Source: an uncultured Lachnospiraceae bacterium (GTDB taxonomy: Bacteria; Bacillota_A; Clostridia; Lachnospirales; Lachnospiraceae). From it: a stretch of 9,406 nt of DNA. Both the position numbers and the translations under genes were made by a program. The notes beneath the pieces are model-generated. The model saw only the letters and a program-made list of their open reading frames with translations, had not been told where the DNA came from and did no database searches. Below, piece after piece: positions 6,339 through 9,406 of the stretch (position 1 is the first letter of the stretch; each line of letters starts with the position of its first letter). The stretch covers positions 1 to 9,406 of the forward strand of contig CADBME010000431.1 in NCBI GenBank assembly GCA_902795715.1, read 5' to 3'.

Positions 6339-6364
6339 TTCCTGATGGAGAAGGAGCAGGGCCA

Positions 6365-6997
6365 ATGAAGGTATATTTTGTAAGACACGGTCAGACGACA
6401 TGGAACAAAAGGAAAAAACTCCAGGGCCAGCATGATACCAGGCTGACTCCCAGAGGAGTCGAACAGGCCAGACTGGCCGGGGAAGGGATGAAGGATATTC
6501 CCTTTGACTGTATTATATCAAGCCCCTTGTCCCGGGCCAGGATAACCGCCGAGGAGATCCGCAGGGACCGGCCGCTGGAGATTGAATTTGACGACCGGTT
6601 AAAGGAAATTGATTTCGGCAGGGACAACGGAAGGTGCTTTGGGAAAACCATGAATGATCCCCACTTTGTCCGCTACCAGAGATTCTTTAACGAGCCTCAT
6701 AAATACAGGCCTATTAAGGGGGCTGAGAGCTATGAGACCGTGATGGACCGGGCGGAAGATTTTTTCAACAACCGGGTTATCCCCCTGGAGGGCAGTAAGG
6801 AGACGGTTCTGGTAGTCGGCCATACTACCTGGATGCATGCCTATATTATCCGTTTTACCGGAAGACCCATGAGTCAGCTGTGGAAGAGCAGTTTCGGCAA
6901 AAACTGTGAGGCGATCATCTTTGAAGTCAAAGACGGGAAAATGGAAATGGTTTGCGAGAACAAGATGTTCTATGATGAAGCAGACCTGACCTGCTAG
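6365..6997 (+). CDS. Histidine phosphatase family protein (phosphoglycerate-mutase-like)
   Basis: This 210-residue cytoplasmic protein belongs to the histidine phosphatase superfamily. The signature RHGQTTWN gives the phosphorylated histidine H8 flanked by R7 and G9. SSPLSRAR supplies the conserved Arg (R57), EIDFG the probable acid (E81), and VVGHTTWMHA the second active-site His (H153). All catalytic residues are present, so it should be active. Such enzymes include cofactor-dependent phosphoglycerate mutases, alpha-ribazole phosphatases and broad phosphatases. No cobalamin genes are nearby and the protein is shorter than a typical glycolytic GpmA of about 230-250 residues, so a general phosphatase is more likely; the substrate is unknown. 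The start is set by AAGGAG (6351-6356), eight bases before the ATG. It lies 65 bases after murF and 37 bases before the topoisomerase gene, with no obvious promoter of its own. Confidence 0.95.
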   Translation: MKVYFVRHGQTTWNKRKKLQGQHDTRLTPRGVEQARLAGEGMKDIPFDCIISSPLSRARITAEEIRRDRPLEIEFDDRLKEIDFGRDNGRCFGKTMNDPHFVRYQRFFNEPHKYRPIKGAESYETVMDRAEDFFNNRVIPLEGSKETVLVVGHTTWMHAYIIRFTGRPMSQLWKSSFGKNCEAIIFEVKDGKMEMVCENKMFYDEADLTC

Positions 6998-7034
6998 GAA
7001 ATAAGATTGAATATTTAAAAGGAACAGTGAATCA

Positions 7035-8945
7035 ATGCAGCAGACATATGACGGAAACAGTATCGCGATACTTGAAGGCCTTGAGGCGGTCCGCAAACGG
7101 CCCGGTATGTATATCGGCAGCGTATCCTACAAGGGACTGAATCATCTGATCTACGAGATCGTGGATAATGCGGTGGATGAACATCTGGCGGGATTTTGTG
7201 ACCAGATTACTGTCACTCTGTCGGAAGACGGGACAGCCACCATTGAGGATAACGGCCGGGGAATCCCGGTAGGCATCAATGATAAGACCGGACTGCCGGC
7301 CGTCGAAGTGGTCTTTACCATGCTCCATGCGGGCGGCAAGTTCGGGACAGGAGGTTACAAGATTTCGGGAGGACTCCACGGAGTCGGCGCTTCGGTTGTC
7401 AATGCCCTCTCAGACTGGCTTGAGGTGAAGATCCGGTCGGAGGGCAAGGTCTACGAGCAGATGTTTGAGCGGGGGAGAACGGTTTCTCCTCTGGAGGTGA
7501 TCGGAACCTGCAGACGGCAGGATACGGGGACTACGGTGACCTTTCTCCCGGATGAGACCATTTTTGACAGAACTTATTTTAAGGCGGATTCCATCCGCAG
7601 CAGACTCCATGAGACTGCCTATCTGAATCCCGGACTCAGGATTACTTTCATCAACGAGCGGCCGGGTGAGGAGGAGACAGTCCTTTTTCATGAGCCGGAA
7701 GGAATCAAGGCCTATGTCCGTGAACTTAACAAAGGCAAGACGCCCATGACCGAGATTGTGTATTTTAAGAAAATGTCAGATGAGATCGAGGTGGAAGCGG
7801 CTTACCAGTATGTAGATGAATACCAGGAAATGGTCATGGGTTTTTGCAACAATATCTGCACCATGGAAGGAGGAACCCACCTGACCGGCTTCAAATCAAA
7901 GTTTACCCAGGTCATGAACCAGTATGCCAGAGAAATCGGAGTTCTAAAGGAGAAGGACAAGAATTTCACCGGTGCCGATGTCCGAAACGGGATGACGGCT
8001 GTTCTCTCCATCAAGCATAAAGATCCCCGTTTCGAAGGCCAGACCAAGACCAAGCTGGATAATCCGGATGCCGGCAAGGCCGTCCAGGATGTTCTGGGAG
8101 AAGAGATGGTCCTCTACTATGACCGGAATCTGGAAGAACTGAAAAAGGTTCTTTCCTGTGCCGAAAAGTCGGCCAAAATTCGCAAAGCCGAGGAGAAGGC
8201 CAGGACTAACCTGATCTCCCGGTCCAAGTTTCAGGTGGATAGCAATGGAAAGCTGGCCAATTGCGAGAGCAGAAAGCCGGAAGAATGTGAAGTATTTATT
8301 GTGGAGGGAGATTCTGCCGGTGGTTCTGCCAAGACGGCCAGAAACCGGAAGACCCAGGCCATACTTCCCATAAGGGGAAAGATCCTGAACGTGGAGAAAG
8401 CATCCATGGATAAGGTCCTGGCCAACGCGGAGATCAAGACCATGATCCACACCTTCGGCTGCGGTTTTTCCGAAGGATACGGAAATGATTTTGATATCAG
8501 CAAGCTCCGCTATCATAAGATCATTATCATGACCGATGCCGATGTGGACGGAGCCCATATCGCCACCCTCCTCCTGACCTTTTTCTATCGCTTTATGCCG
8601 GACCTCATCCACCATGGCCACGTTTATCTGGCCACACCTCCCCTTTACAAGGCTATTCCCAAAAGAGGGAAGGAGGAGTATCTCTATGATGACCGGGCTT
8701 TGGAAAAATACCGGGCTTCCCATACCGGCAGCTTTACCCTTCAGCGATACAAGGGACTGGGGGAGATGGATGCCCAGCAGCTGTGGGAAACGACACTGAA
8801 TCCTGAAACACGGATTCTCAAGCAGGTGGAGATCGAAGACGGCAGGATGGCCAGCGAGATCACTTCCATGCTCATGGGCAGCGAGGTGCCCCCCAGAAGG
8901 GAATTCATTCACAGTCACGCCAGGGAAGCCGACCTGGATCTGTAA
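7035..8945 (+). CDS. Type IIA DNA topoisomerase subunit B (ParE/GyrB-like)
   Basis: This 636-residue ATPase subunit of a gyrase or topoisomerase IV changes DNA topology by ATP-driven strand passage with the subunit encoded just downstream. The GHKL ATPase domain has EIVDNAVDEH (catalytic E41, Mg-binding N45), EDNGRGIP (71-78) and the lid GGLHGVGAS (112-120). A transducer region with QTKTKLDN follows. The TOPRIM domain has EGDSAGGSAK (E424) and MTDADVDGAH (D501, D503, D505), and the C-terminus has QRYKGLGEMDAQQLW. Length matches the short GyrB/ParE of Gram-positives, without the extra insert of enterobacterial GyrB. EGDSAGGSAKTARNRKTQAILP departs from the usual QGRDR that follows in primary gyrases. 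With the absence of dnaA, dnaN or recF, this favours a ParE-like second copy, but the name is not settled. AAAAGGAA at 7017-7024 is the ribosome site. Confidence 0.95.
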   Translation: MQQTYDGNSIAILEGLEAVRKRPGMYIGSVSYKGLNHLIYEIVDNAVDEHLAGFCDQITVTLSEDGTATIEDNGRGIPVGINDKTGLPAVEVVFTMLHAGGKFGTGGYKISGGLHGVGASVVNALSDWLEVKIRSEGKVYEQMFERGRTVSPLEVIGTCRRQDTGTTVTFLPDETIFDRTYFKADSIRSRLHETAYLNPGLRITFINERPGEEETVLFHEPEGIKAYVRELNKGKTPMTEIVYFKKMSDEIEVEAAYQYVDEYQEMVMGFCNNICTMEGGTHLTGFKSKFTQVMNQYAREIGVLKEKDKNFTGADVRNGMTAVLSIKHKDPRFEGQTKTKLDNPDAGKAVQDVLGEEMVLYYDRNLEELKKVLSCAEKSAKIRKAEEKARTNLISRSKFQVDSNGKLANCESRKPEECEVFIVEGDSAGGSAKTARNRKTQAILPIRGKILNVEKASMDKVLANAEIKTMIHTFGCGFSEGYGNDFDISKLRYHKIIIMTDADVDGAHIATLLLTFFYRFMPDLIHHGHVYLATPPLYKAIPKRGKEEYLYDDRALEKYRASHTGSFTLQRYKGLGEMDAQQLWETTLNPETRILKQVEIEDGRMASEITSMLMGSEVPPRREFIHSHAREADLDL

Positions 8946-8972
8946 CAGAATTAAAAAAACAAGGAGTAGATC

Positions 8973-9406
8973 ATGCCGGAAAATATTATCAAAACAGAAT
9001 TTTCGGATGTGATGCAGAAATCATATATCGATTATGCCATGAGCGTCATCTGCCAGCGGGCTCTGCCGGATGCCAGAGACGGACTGAAGCCGGTTCAGCG
9101 CAGGGTTCTCTATGCCATGCAGGAACTGGGCCTGTCGGCTGACCGCCCCCACCGGAAGTCGGCCCGTATTGTAGGAGATACCATGGGCAAATACCACCCC
9201 CACGGTGACAGCTCCATCTATGAGGCCCTGGTGGTGATGGAACAGGATTTCAAGAAGGGCATGCCCCTGGTGGACGGGCATGGTAATTTCGGCTCCATCG
9301 AGGGGGACGGAGCCGCAGCCATGCGTTACACTGAGGCTAAGCTTCAGAAATTCACACAGGATGTCTACCTGAAAGATATGGATAAAAACGTGGTGGACTT
9401 CCGCCC
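8973..9406 (+). CDS. Type IIA DNA topoisomerase subunit A (ParC/GyrA-like), N-terminal part (cut by window)
   Basis: The first 144 residues of the DNA breakage-reunion subunit run off the right edge. [20 protein letters not shown] begins the winged-helix region. [16 protein letters not shown] is the quinolone-resistance-determining region, with S80 and E84 in the positions of E. coli ParC Ser80 and Glu84, both wild-type. [14 protein letters not shown] carries the catalytic tyrosine Y119, which forms the covalent link to [15 protein letters not shown] is nearer the GyrA form (GQGNFGS) than the ParC form of Gram-positives. Without the C-terminal beta-pinwheel and its GyrA box, the gyrase or topo IV choice cannot be made. 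AAGGAG (8961-8966) lies six bases before the ATG; the gene is 27 bases after subunit B with no terminator between them, so they form one operon. Confidence 0.95.
   Translation, partial: MPENIIKTEFSDVMQKSYIDYAMSVICQRALPDARDGLKPVQRRVLYAMQELGLSADRPHRKSARIVGDTMGKYHPHGDSSIYEALVVMEQDFKKGMPLVDGHGNFGSIEGDGAAAMRYTEAKLQKFTQDVYLKDMDKNVVDFR

Noticed and set aside
7944..8918. 324-codon open frame on the minus strand
   Set aside because: It is antisense to the topoisomerase B subunit; its length follows from the codon bias of the sense gene.
1..9406. CRISPR arrays, tRNA or rRNA genes, insertion sequences, prophage or attachment sites
   Set aside because: No regularly spaced repeats, cloverleaf-forming stretches, transposase motifs, terminal inverted repeats or target duplications were seen on either strand.

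Overview
The window reads as an ordinary chromosomal stretch from a Gram-positive anaerobe of the Clostridia, most likely a Lachnospiraceae-type bacterium. This rests on strong AGGAGG-type ribosome sites, a MurF of Firmicutes type, an aspartate-aminotransferase-like protein of the PF12897 type, and a type IIA topoisomerase pair that is not next to dnaA, dnaN or recF. The species cannot be named from the sequence alone. Every gene seen is on the + strand and the window is densely coding; the largest gaps are about 156 and 177 bases.

Region 1 (1-3260) is the least ordinary part. It is a tightly packed cassette of four genes: the C-terminal part of a eukaryote-like Ser/Thr protein kinase (cut by the left edge), a von Willebrand factor A (vWA) domain protein, a 398-residue protein that I read as a catalytically dead kinase C-lobe fused to a possible vWA-like tail, and an unrecognised 156-residue protein. 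Gene junctions overlap by 17 bases and by 4 bases (ATGA), or are 3 bases apart, so translation is probably coupled. Kinase plus vWA resembles the kinase/vWA/PP2C modules around TerY-like proteins, but no phosphatase or ter gene is visible here. It may lie left of the window.

Region 2 (3261-4740) holds a 156-base spacer with a promoter candidate and two tiny ORFs in one frame, then a PLP-dependent aminotransferase ending at a strong 13-bp hairpin terminator.

Region 3 (4730-6997) starts with a good extended -10 promoter and a structured leader, followed by murF (last cytoplasmic step of peptidoglycan precursor synthesis) and a histidine-phosphatase (phosphoglycerate-mutase-like) gene. A weak hairpin lies between the two.

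Region 4 (7035-9406) encodes a GyrB/ParE-type subunit and, 27 bases later, the N-terminal 144 residues of the partner GyrA/ParC-type subunit, cut by the right edge. The context and some sequence features favour a second (topoisomerase IV-like) pair over the primary gyrase.

The housekeeping half is ordinary. The kinase/vWA/pseudokinase cassette is the best candidate for a poorly described system. Its function cannot be assigned from this sequence.
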